From positions 1 to 20,637 of the forward strand of contig JAHPYY010000183.1 of assembly GCA_019058515.1 (NCBI GenBank): a DNA stretch of 20,637 bases. The letters are read 5' to 3'. The position numbers and the translations under genes were made by a program. Shown in pieces: positions 1 through 7,250 of the stretch. The notes beneath the pieces are model-generated. The model saw nothing but the letters and a program-made list of their open reading frames with translations. It did not search any database and was not told the DNA's origin. Numbering within the stretch: the first letter of the stretch is position 1; every line of letters begins with the position of its first letter. The stretch is from Promethearchaeota archaeon. Its GTDB lineage: Archaea > Asgardarchaeota > Lokiarchaeia > Sigynarchaeales > SOKP01.

Positions 1-1495
1 CTTCCAGCGAACATAGACCCGCGACTTGTAGCCCTCCATTCCCACACCCCATTGAGAGAACTAACACATCATTCTTGATTAATTCCTTAGCAACAGCAAC
101 GGTGTGAGTATCCTGACCGTAATCTCTTAAACTTGTACATGATACAAGTCCAGCAATTCCTCGAATAGTACCATCCTTAATTACATCCAATAAAGGTTCC
201 AAACTACCTCCTAACGCTTCAACAATGCTTTCAGCAGAGAATCCAACCATTGCTTCACTCATATCTAGACCTACAACTGGCTCTACACTGTTTCTTCTCT
301 CTTTAAAATTGTTAATAGCCATTTGGAGCAATTGAGCCGCTTGTTCTTCTGCTTTTTCGGGGATATAGTCCAGTCTCTCTTCAATACCTTCAAACGCAAC
401 GACTTCTGATACAGGAATCAATTTAAATTTGTATTTCTCTGCGTATAGCGGATCTATTGGCATGGAACAATTCATATCACACACAAATGCATCGATACAT
501 CCGCTAGCCAACACTGCTTCTTGCATTATCCAATTGCCCGTAAATCCGTAAAATACCTCGTCCATTTCCCATCTTTGGATCATTTCTTGACCAGTTTCAA
601 TGTTTGCAATTACTCTTAAACCTTTTGCGCCTACTGCTTTTGCTTTTTCTTGCCATTCTGGTTTCCTAGCTAGCTGAACCATAGCAAAACCCAAAAAAGG
701 TTCATGACCATTTGGTAAAATATTAATGTAATCGGGATCAAGAACTCCTAAATTAACACGCATATTGTGAGGTTTGGGAACATTAAAGAGTATATCCTGA
801 ATAAACTCGTTGACAATTTGACTTTGATACGCCATTGCTATTCCTAATCGCATAGCCTTAAGAGCTAGACTCGCGTAAAATCCATCGACATTTGTTAAGC
901 AAGAGCTTGTAGAGAACATCATTTCGCCATATAATCCACCAGGAAATATTTTTAACTTTCTCCACACTTCTTTCCTTTCAAGTGGAGCTAAGCGTTCCAC
1001 TATAACGCTCGGTTCGTCGTATGGACGATTAAAATCTTCCTTCACAAACGAATATAATTCAGAAGCAATCTCAGTGTCTGATCCAGTTGTATTTATTCCC
1101 AGTCTAGCCGCAAACGATCTTAATTTTTCAGGACTACTAATTTTAAACGTCCCTTTTCCTTCAATTGTAGCTTTTAAAGTTTTTAGAGTAGTTTCTGTGT
1201 GATAATGATACGTTGATGTCCCCATTACATTACGCAGAAGCATCATTCTCATCGCCATACCGTCAGCAGTTATTCCGCAAACACCTCTCTTATCTATTGA
1301 TGCATCGGCTCGACACGGACCATTTGAGCATAAATCACACCTAGCACCTTTCAAACAAAATGGACATCGCTTATCGGGGATACCACCAAAACCTTGAGCC
1401 ACATATCTATCCCATATATTTATCATTCCGTCCTTTTTAATTCTTTCGTATACCTTTTGAACAGATTTATGGTACGATATTCTATCTCCTTCCAT
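1..1495 (-). CDS. cooS: Anaerobic CO dehydrogenase catalytic subunit, CooS type, divergent; C-terminus cut by the window edge
   Basis: The first 498 residues of a Ni-Fe CO dehydrogenase (CO + H2O to CO2 + 2 electrons), read by translating the minus strand from ATG 1495. Cys53, 56, 61 and 73 form the B-cluster pattern. Cys44 and Cys47 (CPFC) sit where the D-cluster cysteines lie, spaced CX2C as in the Desulfovibrio vulgaris enzyme with a [2Fe-2S] D-cluster, not CX7C. C-cluster ligands seen are His264 (NGHEP), Cys343 (CDMNCSMP), Cys453 (GLVSC) and Cys484 (SMGCG); the last ligand would lie beyond the edge. Where CooS proteins have CCTGNE, this one reads IETGQE, so one C-cluster cysteine appears to be Glu300. 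The histidine-rich proton channel motif is also reduced (YHYHTE). No ACS or CooF gene is visible. The family is clear; true CO oxidation is uncertain. Confidence 0.9.
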   Translation of the reverse strand, partial: MEGDRISYHKSVQKVYERIKKDGMINIWDRYVAQGFGGIPDKRCPFCLKGARCDLCSNGPCRADASIDKRGVCGITADGMAMRMMLLRNVMGTSTYHYHTETTLKTLKATIEGKGTFKISSPEKLRSFAARLGINTTGSDTEIASELYSFVKEDFNRPYDEPSVIVERLAPLERKEVWRKLKIFPGGLYGEMMFSTSSCLTNVDGFYASLALKAMRLGIAMAYQSQIVNEFIQDILFNVPKPHNMRVNLGVLDPDYINILPNGHEPFLGFAMVQLARKPEWQEKAKAVGAKGLRVIANIETGQEMIQRWEMDEVFYGFTGNWIMQEAVLASGCIDAFVCDMNCSMPIDPLYAEKYKFKLIPVSEVVAFEGIEERLDYIPEKAEEQAAQLLQMAINNFKERRNSVEPVVGLDMSEAMVGFSAESIVEALGGSLEPLLDVIKDGTIRGIAGLVSCTSLRDYGQDTHTVAVAKELIKNDVLVLSMGCGNGGLQVAGLCSLE

Positions 1496-1580
1496 TTTTT
1501 TCCAAGTTTTAAGATATTAATTTCTATTGTATAAGATATTCAGTTTTTATGTAAATTTCATATGGATCTTATTCTCTATT

Positions 1581-1592
1581 AAATATAAATTT
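1581..1592 (+). promoter_or_regulatory. Candidate TATA box for the rubredoxin oxidoreductase gene
   Basis: AAATATAAATTT lies in the 165-base gap between the divergent cooS and rubredoxin oxidoreductase genes, about 70 bases before ATG 1661. Its composition fits an archaeal TATA box. A second AT-rich box, TTATACAAT on the minus strand near 1527-1535, could serve cooS. Both are inferred from composition and position only. Confidence 0.4.
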
Positions 1593-1660
1593 AAAACCGA
1601 ACATGTTTTTTTTGAAGTATTAGATAAGGCATTACAAGATATCCAAATAAAGGTGAAAAT

Positions 1661-3007
1661 ATGAAAGTAGTAATAATTGGAGATGGAGTGGCAGGAACTT
1701 TCACGGCTCAAAATCTTAGGAATTTAAACAAGGACATAGAAATAGAAATTATATCAAAAGAAAGTTATCCTTACTATTCAAGAATAAAGCTACCAGAGTT
1801 AATAAGCGAAAAAGTTCAAATAGAAGATTTAATTATGTTCAAGGACGAATGGTACGAGAGTAATAAGATTGACCTTAGATTAAGTAAAACTGTATCCAAA
1901 ATTCATCCTAGACACAAACATGTATTTATCGAGGGGGAAGAAAAACCTGTTGAATATAATTCGCTAGTAATAGCCACAGGAAGTACTCCTAGCATTCCGC
2001 CTATTAAAAACGCTCGGGAATTAGTTGGAAAGGGAGTATTTACGCTAAGAAATATTGACGACGCATTGGAAATACGCGATTACATAAAGGATAATAACGC
2101 TAAACGAGCGATAATTATTGGGGGCGGTTTGTTAGGTTTAGAGCTTGCAAGACAAATAAAAAATTGTGATTTAGATACTACAGTGGTGGAATTTTTCCCG
2201 AGGTTGCTACCTAAACAATTAGATGTAGATTGTGGAGGGATGTTAAAGGATGTGATAGAAGATATGGGAATAAATGTGATACTAGACGCAGCTACGGAGA
2301 AGATTGCATCAGATGGTGGGGAATTATTAGTAAAGATAAAGAATAAACAAGAATTAAAAACCGATCTCGTGTTGATTCAAGCAGGAATTAATCCCACTAT
2401 TAATCTAGCTAAAGAGGCTAAAATCGATACGAATCGGGGGATTAAAGTTAACGAATATTTAGAAACAAGTCAATCTGGGATATTTGCAGTAGGAGATTGT
2501 ATTGAATATAAAAACCAAAGCTGGGGTATTATTCCTGCGTGTATCGAGCAGTCAAAAATAGCCGCTTCGAGCATCTTAGGAAGCCACGAGCAAGAATATT
2601 ACGGCACCGTGCCAAAAAATACCCTTAAAATTGTGGGAATTGACTTAACTTCTATAGGTCTCTTCGATCCATCTGATGAGGATCTTGTAGGAGCAGGATG
2701 GGATATATTAAAAATGATCGATGAGGAAGGAACTTGTTATAAAAAAATTGTTCTCAAAGACAATAAAATTAAGGGAGCAATATTATTCGGAGAAAAAAAA
2801 GCGGTTCCTTACATCAGTAGGCATATTGAAACAGAAGTGGAAGAACCTGAGTTGCGACGAGCGATTGACATGTTTAAGTGGCGTTGTCAGGGTTGTGGAA
2901 ACATTTACGATGAAGCTAAAAAAGGGGTTAAATTCGAAGATCTTCCAGAGGGATGGAAATGCTCAAATTGCGAAGCTCCAAAAGAATCATTTCAGAGAAT
3001 GGAGTGA
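1661..3007 (+). CDS. NAD(P)H:rubredoxin oxidoreductase with fused C-terminal rubredoxin
   Basis: A 448-residue cytoplasmic flavoprotein expected to reduce rubredoxin with NAD(P)H. The FAD-binding GDGVAG is at residues 7-12, the nucleotide-binding GGGLLG at about 154-159, and the second FAD motif FAVGDC at about 275-280. From about residue 406 a complete rubredoxin domain follows, with iron ligands Cys409, 412, 434 and 437 and the family signature FEDLPEGWKC. The reductase and its electron acceptor are therefore on one chain. The start follows GGTGA (AAAGGTGAAAATATG). It is first in a plus-strand run holding two more rubredoxin-type genes and a ferritin-like gene, and it diverges from cooS. 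Known enzymes of this type feed superoxide reductase and flavodiiron proteins, both encoded within 9 kb, so a role in peroxide, superoxide or oxygen reduction is likely. Confidence 0.9.
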   Translation: MKVVIIGDGVAGTFTAQNLRNLNKDIEIEIISKESYPYYSRIKLPELISEKVQIEDLIMFKDEWYESNKIDLRLSKTVSKIHPRHKHVFIEGEEKPVEYNSLVIATGSTPSIPPIKNARELVGKGVFTLRNIDDALEIRDYIKDNNAKRAIIIGGGLLGLELARQIKNCDLDTTVVEFFPRLLPKQLDVDCGGMLKDVIEDMGINVILDAATEKIASDGGELLVKIKNKQELKTDLVLIQAGINPTINLAKEAKIDTNRGIKVNEYLETSQSGIFAVGDCIEYKNQSWGIIPACIEQSKIAASSILGSHEQEYYGTVPKNTLKIVGIDLTSIGLFDPSDEDLVGAGWDILKMIDEEGTCYKKIVLKDNKIKGAILFGEKKAVPYISRHIETEVEEPELRRAIDMFKWRCQGCGNIYDEAKKGVKFEDLPEGWKCSNCEAPKESFQRME

Positions 3008-3031
3008 ATAAAATATATTTGGAGTATTGAA

Positions 3032-3169
3032 ATGACAACTTATCGTTGTAAAAGATGTAATTACCTTTATATTGATGAAGAAAAGGAGAAATCTTTTGAA
3101 GATTTAAAGAAGGATTACAAGTGCCCGAAATGCCGAGCTCCCAAGGTCTTTTTCATAAAAAAGACTTAA
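3032..3169 (+). CDS. Short rubredoxin-like protein (45 aa)
   Basis: A 45-residue protein 24 bases after the oxidoreductase-rubredoxin fusion, preceded by TTGGAG. It has the two rubredoxin metal knuckles, Cys6-X2-Cys9 and Cys31-X2-Cys34, enough to bind one iron. It differs from the canonical rubredoxin in this window: the aromatic signature around DDWVCP is KDYKCP, the conserved Gly-Thr turn is replaced by charged residues, and the C-terminus is Lys-rich (IKKT). That makes it strongly basic, where rubredoxins are usually acidic, so its partner or potential may differ. It may derive from a duplication of the rubredoxin domain just upstream. An alternative is a small zinc-ribbon protein. The reading frame is intact. 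Confidence 0.75.
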   Translation: MTTYRCKRCNYLYIDEEKEKSFEDLKKDYKCPKCRAPKVFFIKKT

Positions 3170-3256
3170 AAAAATCTATAGTTTTTAATGATAGTTATTT
3201 TAAATTGATTTAAATTATTATTCATAATTAAGTTTCAAAATAATTGGAGATTAAAA

Positions 3257-3544
3257 ATGTTAGGTTCAATACCCTACGATTTAAGTAAAATTAGCAAAGA
3301 AAATGTCAATAAGGAAATTCTAAGGATTGGCTTGATTGCTGAGCTAGATGCGGTAAACCTTTACGAACAATTAGCGAGTATGACCGACGATCAAGATGTT
3401 AAAAAAGTGTTTATGGATATTGCAAAAGAAGAAAAAGAACACGTTGGGGAATTTCAGTATTTATTGCTAAAGCACGACAAGCAACAGGAAAAAGAACTTA
3501 AAGAAGGAATGGAAGAAGTTCAGGAATTATTAGGCGAAAAATGA
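3257..3544 (+). CDS. Encapsulated-ferritin-like half-ferritin (rubrerythrin superfamily)
   Basis: A 95-residue, all-helical protein with one pair of ferritin helices, half of a classical four-helix bundle. The iron-binding pattern is Glu29 in the first helix and Glu59-X2-His62 (EEKEH) in the second. This matches the ligand spacing of EncFtn ferroxidases (Glu32, Glu62, His65), which build the di-iron site across a dimer interface. The probable function is Fe(II) oxidation and storage, limiting Fenton chemistry. EncFtn proteins are often encapsulin cargo; I see no encapsulin gene here and no recognisable C-terminal cargo peptide (the tail is Glu/Lys-rich), so this one may act free in the cytosol. 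The start has GGAG upstream (TTGGAGATTAAAAATG). It sits between two rubredoxin genes. Confidence 0.8.
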   Translation: MLGSIPYDLSKISKENVNKEILRIGLIAELDAVNLYEQLASMTDDQDVKKVFMDIAKEEKEHVGEFQYLLLKHDKQQEKELKEGMEEVQELLGEK

Positions 3545-3561
3545 GATATAAGCCATAAAAA

Positions 3562-3588
3562 TTTTCTTTTTTTTATTTTTTGCTTTTC
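3562..3588 (+). terminator. U-tract terminator after the half-ferritin gene
   Basis: About 18 bases after the stop codon the plus strand becomes almost pure T, with runs of four to eight T broken by single bases. This is the usual form of an archaeal intrinsic terminator. No clear hairpin precedes it. Confidence 0.55.
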
Positions 3589-3685
3589 TGAAACCAATTT
3601 TTTCTATATCCAAGGGAAGATACGCTAAATAGAGAACTAGGCGCTTTACCGAAGCATTATAGTCAAAATAATGAATTAAATAAAC

Positions 3686-3693
3686 TTTATAAA
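3686..3693 (+). promoter_or_regulatory. Candidate TATA box for the rubredoxin gene
   Basis: TTTATAAA, preceded by AAAC as a possible BRE, lies in the 231-base gap between the half-ferritin and rubredoxin genes, about 83 bases before ATG 3776. With the terminator upstream and one downstream of rubredoxin, it suggests a monocistronic rubredoxin transcript with a long leader. This rests on pattern and position only. Confidence 0.45.
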
Positions 3694-3775
3694 ATATTAA
3701 CCTAATATTTTAAATAGATTTTAAATTCAAATCCATTAATTTTACTTGTAACTAAGAAAAAGGAGTATATTAATT

Positions 3776-3913
3776 ATGGGAAAATGGGAATGTACAGCCT
3801 GCGGATATATATACGATGAAGAAGCAGAAGGTACTAAATTTGAAGATCTTCCAGACGATTGGGTTTGCCCAGTTTGCGGAGTAGGTAAGGATATGTTCGA
3901 AAAAATTGAATAA
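3776..3913 (+). CDS. Rubredoxin
   Basis: A canonical 45-residue rubredoxin, a one-iron electron carrier of the cytoplasm. Ligands are Cys6, Cys9, Cys31 and Cys34 in the CxxCG and CPxCG knuckles, with the signature [11 protein letters not shown]. Trp4, Tyr11, Tyr13 and Trp29 supply the usual aromatic core. It is slightly shorter than the common 52-54-residue form, with the gap in the loop between the knuckles. AAGGAG precedes the start (AAAGGAGTATATTAATTATG). It probably takes electrons from the oxidoreductase at 1661-3007 and gives them to the superoxide reductase and flavodiiron protein encoded downstream; that pairing is inferred from known pathways. Confidence 0.92.
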   Translation: MGKWECTACGYIYDEEAEGTKFEDLPDDWVCPVCGVGKDMFEKIE

Positions 3914-3932
3914 TCTATACTTTTTAATTCTG

Positions 3933-3949
3933 GTTTTTTCTTTTTTTTT
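3933..3949 (+). terminator. U-tract terminator after rubredoxin
   Basis: A TTTTTTC-TTTTTTTTT tract begins 20 bases past the rubredoxin stop codon. It fits an archaeal terminator and helps mark rubredoxin as its own transcription unit. Confidence 0.6.
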
Positions 3950-4068
3950 ATTGAAACCATTTATTTTAGATCAACCATTTTAAATCCCTTTTTAAGTGCT
4001 CAAGGAGTATAAATTTCTTAGCGATTTATGTCTTAATTGTATCAAATAAATTAAAGAATTCTCTAAGC

Positions 4069-4977
4069 ATGAAACAGATAATAAAAGATGTATATATTGC
4101 TAGATCTCATGATCCTACTATTCCTGGTTGTTGTGTGTATATGGTTGATACCAAAAGCGAGGATGGTTTTGTATTAATTGATGTTGGGCTTGAAATAGAG
4201 TATATTCAAGAACTTAAAAATGATGGCTTTGATCCAAAAGACATAAAGCATTGTCTTATAACGCACGGACATATAGACCATATTGGTGCGTGTCACAAGT
4301 TAAAGGATTTTAATAAAGAGGTTAAATTTTACGCTCACGAGTTAGATGCTGAAAAGATTGAACGTACTCCAAAAAATCAGTTTACTACTCCTTTTTATGA
4401 TGATTACGAGTATATTCCCGTTCAATTGTTCCAAAAGATAAATGTAGACAACGAAATGCTAAAACTTGGAGATTTGGAGTTTAAATGTATCCACATTCCA
4501 GGCCATACTCCAGGATCTGTAACATATCTTCTAAGAAAAGAAGGGAAAAACATTTTATTTGCGGGAGATCTTCCAGGAGTCGTGTTAAATTTCAGAGGGG
4601 GGGATTTAGATTCTTACCTCAAATCTTTACCAAAATTACTTAAAGAAAAAATTGATTTTTTGTGCGAAGGTCACGAAGATGTTATACGACCAGCTGAAAA
4701 AGTCGTGAAATTTATAAAAGCGTATATGAAACTCAACGAAAAACTTAATCTACTGATGGAGAACCCTCAAGATGTGGAACTTCTGTTAGAATTAACTTTA
4801 ATATCTCTTGATCTTGAGCTTTACGAGAATGTATCTGATTTTTGCGAATACTTATTAGAAATTGATCCAAGCAACGAAAAAGCCTTAAATTTATTAGGAA
4901 AAATTGAAAAATATAATCCTCCTAAAATTGGTTTCATAAAACGACTCATCAGTGAAAGTCAAGAATTGAAAAAGTGA
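4069..4977 (+). CDS. Metallo-beta-lactamase-fold hydrolase with C-terminal helical extension
   Basis: A 302-residue protein. Residues 1 to about 215 form a binuclear metallo-beta-lactamase fold with all usual ligands: His66, His68, Asp70 and His71 in THGHIDHIG, His146 in PGHTPGS, Asp167 in FAGD and His202 in EGHED. Substrates of this broad family include thioesters, persulfides and phosphodiesters, and the sequence does not reveal which applies. From about residue 220 an extra helical segment follows, including a stretch that reads like one TPR-type helix pair (YLLEIDPSNEKALNLLGKI), which could bind a partner. No good Shine-Dalgarno precedes the ATG, and an AT-rich element lies about 25 bases upstream, so the transcript may be leaderless. 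No signal peptide is seen. Confidence 0.85.
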   Translation: MKQIIKDVYIARSHDPTIPGCCVYMVDTKSEDGFVLIDVGLEIEYIQELKNDGFDPKDIKHCLITHGHIDHIGACHKLKDFNKEVKFYAHELDAEKIERTPKNQFTTPFYDDYEYIPVQLFQKINVDNEMLKLGDLEFKCIHIPGHTPGSVTYLLRKEGKNILFAGDLPGVVLNFRGGDLDSYLKSLPKLLKEKIDFLCEGHEDVIRPAEKVVKFIKAYMKLNEKLNLLMENPQDVELLLELTLISLDLELYENVSDFCEYLLEIDPSNEKALNLLGKIEKYNPPKIGFIKRLISESQELKK

Positions 4978-5088
4978 TTCAGCGTAGTTTTTGATCTACA
5001 GATACACTTTATACCTATTATGATTTAAAAAGCATGAGAGATAAAAGATCTTAATTTTAAAAAGTTCAATTATAGTGGTAAAAGAATC

Positions 5089-5904
5089 ATGACGATTTTA
5101 GGAATTGATTACGAAAAGTGCTCAAACTGCAAATTGTGCGTTTCGGAGTGCTATAAACGGTATAAGGTAGATGAAACTGAAGATAAAGTATATTTTGAAG
5201 ATGTGGATAATACTTGTGTTTCTTGTGGTCATTGCATCGCTGTGTGCCCATCAAACGCCATCCTTTACGAAAATATGGGTGAAGTATACGAATTTGAAGG
5301 TGTAGGAAAATTATCCACGATAATTCCTTTTGATTCTATGTATAAGTTTTTAAGAGGACATCGCTCTATACGGCATTACAAGAAAGATCCACTTCCTCCA
5401 GAAATTTTGAAAAAAGTCATAGATGTAATGCAGTACGCTCCGAGTGGGGGGAATTTAAGATACGAGAAATTTGTGGTACTCTCTGACAGAGAAAAAATAA
5501 AAAAGTTATCAGATGCAGTTATGGAGACCTTAATTAGTGATCCCGGTATGAAAGCTAGATACGAAAAATCGTTTGAGATAAAAAAGAAACACTACGAAAG
5601 TGTTGTATTCTTTGACGCTCCTCACGTGATTTTTGTGTATTCTATGTTAGATATGATGTTGGCTGGTCATAATATAGGCATTTCAGTAACTTATGGACGA
5701 CTAGCCGCAGAATCTCTTGGATTGGGAACTTGCTGGAACGGTATGACTCAGATTGCCGCTGAATATAACCCAAAGATTTTAGAAATGGCAGGTATTCGAG
5801 GTAAGAACTACGCGGCATTCACGATAGGATATCCGGACATAAAGTTCCGACGAGCTCCGCCAAGGGAAAGAAAGCCAATTAAAGGATTGAAAGTCAAGCT
5901 ATAA
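5089..5904 (+). CDS. Ferredoxin-nitroreductase fusion (NADH-independent nitroreductase type)
   Basis: A 271-residue protein with an N-terminal two-[4Fe-4S] ferredoxin domain and a C-terminal nitroreductase domain. The clusters use Cys11, 14, 17, 21 and Cys43, 46, 49, 53. The nitroreductase part starts near residue 85 with RGHRSIRHYKKDPLP, followed by the FMN-contacting YAPSGGNLR and, later, LGLGTCWNGM and IGYPD. Such fusions pass electrons from ferredoxin-level donors through the iron-sulfur clusters to FMN to reduce quinone-like, nitro or enone substrates; the true substrate is unknown. It stands alone, with gaps over 100 bases on both sides, though it shares strand and redox theme with its neighbours. 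A weak GGT precedes the ATG. Confidence 0.87.
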   Translation: MTILGIDYEKCSNCKLCVSECYKRYKVDETEDKVYFEDVDNTCVSCGHCIAVCPSNAILYENMGEVYEFEGVGKLSTIIPFDSMYKFLRGHRSIRHYKKDPLPPEILKKVIDVMQYAPSGGNLRYEKFVVLSDREKIKKLSDAVMETLISDPGMKARYEKSFEIKKKHYESVVFFDAPHVIFVYSMLDMMLAGHNIGISVTYGRLAAESLGLGTCWNGMTQIAAEYNPKILEMAGIRGKNYAAFTIGYPDIKFRRAPPRERKPIKGLKVKL

Positions 5905-5972
5905 TTATTCTCCTCTTATCTTATCGTAGCAAATAGCTAAATCAAGCTTTTTTATAACATATAGAAAGTAAA

Positions 5973-5997
5973 TTTATAAGAATTCTTTAGAAGAATT
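5973..5997 (+). promoter_or_regulatory. TATA box followed by an operator-like inverted repeat before the flavodiiron gene
   Basis: TTTATAAG (5973-5980) is a good archaeal TATA candidate, about 60 bases before ATG 6040. It is followed directly by AATTCTT-TAG-AAGAATT (5981-5997), a perfect 7-base inverted repeat with a 3-base centre. The inner AAGAATTCTT is itself a palindrome. A repressor bound here would block initiation. The role is inferred from position and symmetry; AT-rich sequence gives such repeats by chance fairly often. Confidence 0.4.
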
Positions 5998-6039
5998 AAA
6001 TAACAAGAAATTTCAAAAAAAAATGGTGAAAGATAAATT

Positions 6040-7248
6040 ATGACGCATTTAGAGTTAATGAAAGACATCTACTTTGTAGGATATGTTGATTTTGAAGTAA
6101 GAAACTTTCACGGATATAGTACTCACAAGGGATCTTCGTATAACGCATACATCGTTAAAGGTGAAAAGACAATCCTAATTGACACCGTTAAAAGACCTTA
6201 TTTTAACTATTTCATACGCAACATTAAAAAAGTAGTTGATCCAAGCGAAATTGATTATTTAATAGTAAATCACGTTGAACCCGACCACTCTGGCTCGTTT
6301 CCGTTGATACTTAAACACATGCCCAATGCTGAAATTTTAGCTTCTCCTAGAGGTGTAAAGAACCTAGAATTACACTTTCACGAAGAAGTGGGAGCGGATG
6401 TATTCAGTAAGATTAGAGCAGTTAAAGAGGGAGACACACTAGACATAGGAAACGGAAAATCTTTCGCGTTCGTGCCGATACCGATGATTCATTGGCCAGA
6501 TTCGATGGTATCGTTCATGAACGACGAGCACGGCAAAAATGTTCTGTTTTCCAACGATGCTTTTGGACAGCACTTGGCATCCTCGTTAAGATGGGACGAC
6601 GAGAACGATCTTTCAGAAATTATGTGGGAAGCAGAAAAGTACTACGCAAATATATTAATGCATTTATCTGGGCTAATTGCTAAAGCGCTCCCCGCTGTAG
6701 GAGCATTACCAATAGACCTAATTTGTCCATCTCACGGGATTTGTTGGCGAAAACATTTAAGTAAAATTATAGAGGCTTATCAAAAGTGGAGTTCAGGACA
6801 AATCGATGGCAAGAGCGTTTTAATTGTTTACGATACGATGTGGGGTAGCACCGAGAAAATCGCAAAAGCGCTATATGAGGAAATTAGTCGTAGAGGATAC
6901 CTGGTTAAAAGATTCAGATTGACTAACGCGGATTACTCTGATGTAATTACCGAAGCAATGAAAGCAAAAGCGATATTAGTTGGAAGTCCCACATTAAACA
7001 ACGGATTATATCCACTCGTAGCAGAGTATCTTAGCTATCAACGAGGATTGAAACCCATAAATAAAATTGGCATGGCTTTCGGCTCTTACGGCTGGGGAGG
7101 AGGAGCGTGCAAGGAAATAGTTAAAGAACTTGAAGCTACAAACATAGATGTGCTTGAAGATCAAATACAAATTCAGTTTGTCCCCAAACCCGAGCAATTA
7201 AATTTTAAGGATATCGTAGATAAATTAATTGCGAAAATGGAGGGCTAA
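6040..7248 (+). CDS. fprA: Flavodiiron protein (FprA family oxygen or NO reductase)
   Basis: A 402-residue class A flavodiiron protein, reducing O2 to water (or NO to N2O) in the cytoplasm. The N-terminal beta-lactamase-like domain has the di-iron ligands His78, Glu80 and Asp82 (NHVEPDHSG), His151 (MIHWPDSM), Asp173 (FSNDAFG) and His232 (SHGICW). The C-terminal flavodoxin domain begins near residue 258, with the FMN phosphate loop at YDTMWGSTEKIA and a second FMN loop around FGSYGWGGG. There is no C-terminal rubredoxin domain, so electrons must come from a separate rubredoxin (several are encoded 2-4 kb upstream) or, as in methanogens, from F420H2. The start has GGTGA 11 bases upstream. An acyl-CoA dehydrogenase gene begins two bases after its stop, so the two are surely co-transcribed. 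Confidence 0.93.
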   Translation: MTHLELMKDIYFVGYVDFEVRNFHGYSTHKGSSYNAYIVKGEKTILIDTVKRPYFNYFIRNIKKVVDPSEIDYLIVNHVEPDHSGSFPLILKHMPNAEILASPRGVKNLELHFHEEVGADVFSKIRAVKEGDTLDIGNGKSFAFVPIPMIHWPDSMVSFMNDEHGKNVLFSNDAFGQHLASSLRWDDENDLSEIMWEAEKYYANILMHLSGLIAKALPAVGALPIDLICPSHGICWRKHLSKIIEAYQKWSSGQIDGKSVLIVYDTMWGSTEKIAKALYEEISRRGYLVKRFRLTNADYSDVITEAMKAKAILVGSPTLNNGLYPLVAEYLSYQRGLKPINKIGMAFGSYGWGGGACKEIVKELEATNIDVLEDQIQIQFVPKPEQLNFKDIVDKLIAKMEG

Positions 7249-7250
7249 AA

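Noticed and set aside
2721..3011. Plus-strand open frame overlapping the end of the rubredoxin oxidoreductase
   Set aside because: It overlaps the fused rubredoxin domain in another frame; the conserved Cys ligands prove the main frame.
3590..3670. Possible small structured RNA in the gap before rubredoxin
   Set aside because: Only a 4-base stem (GCTT/AAGC) could be drawn, which is not more than chance.
3742..3960. Minus-strand open frame over the rubredoxin gene
   Set aside because: It mirrors the canonical rubredoxin and its flanking U-tract; the Lys-rich start is just the reverse of the terminator.
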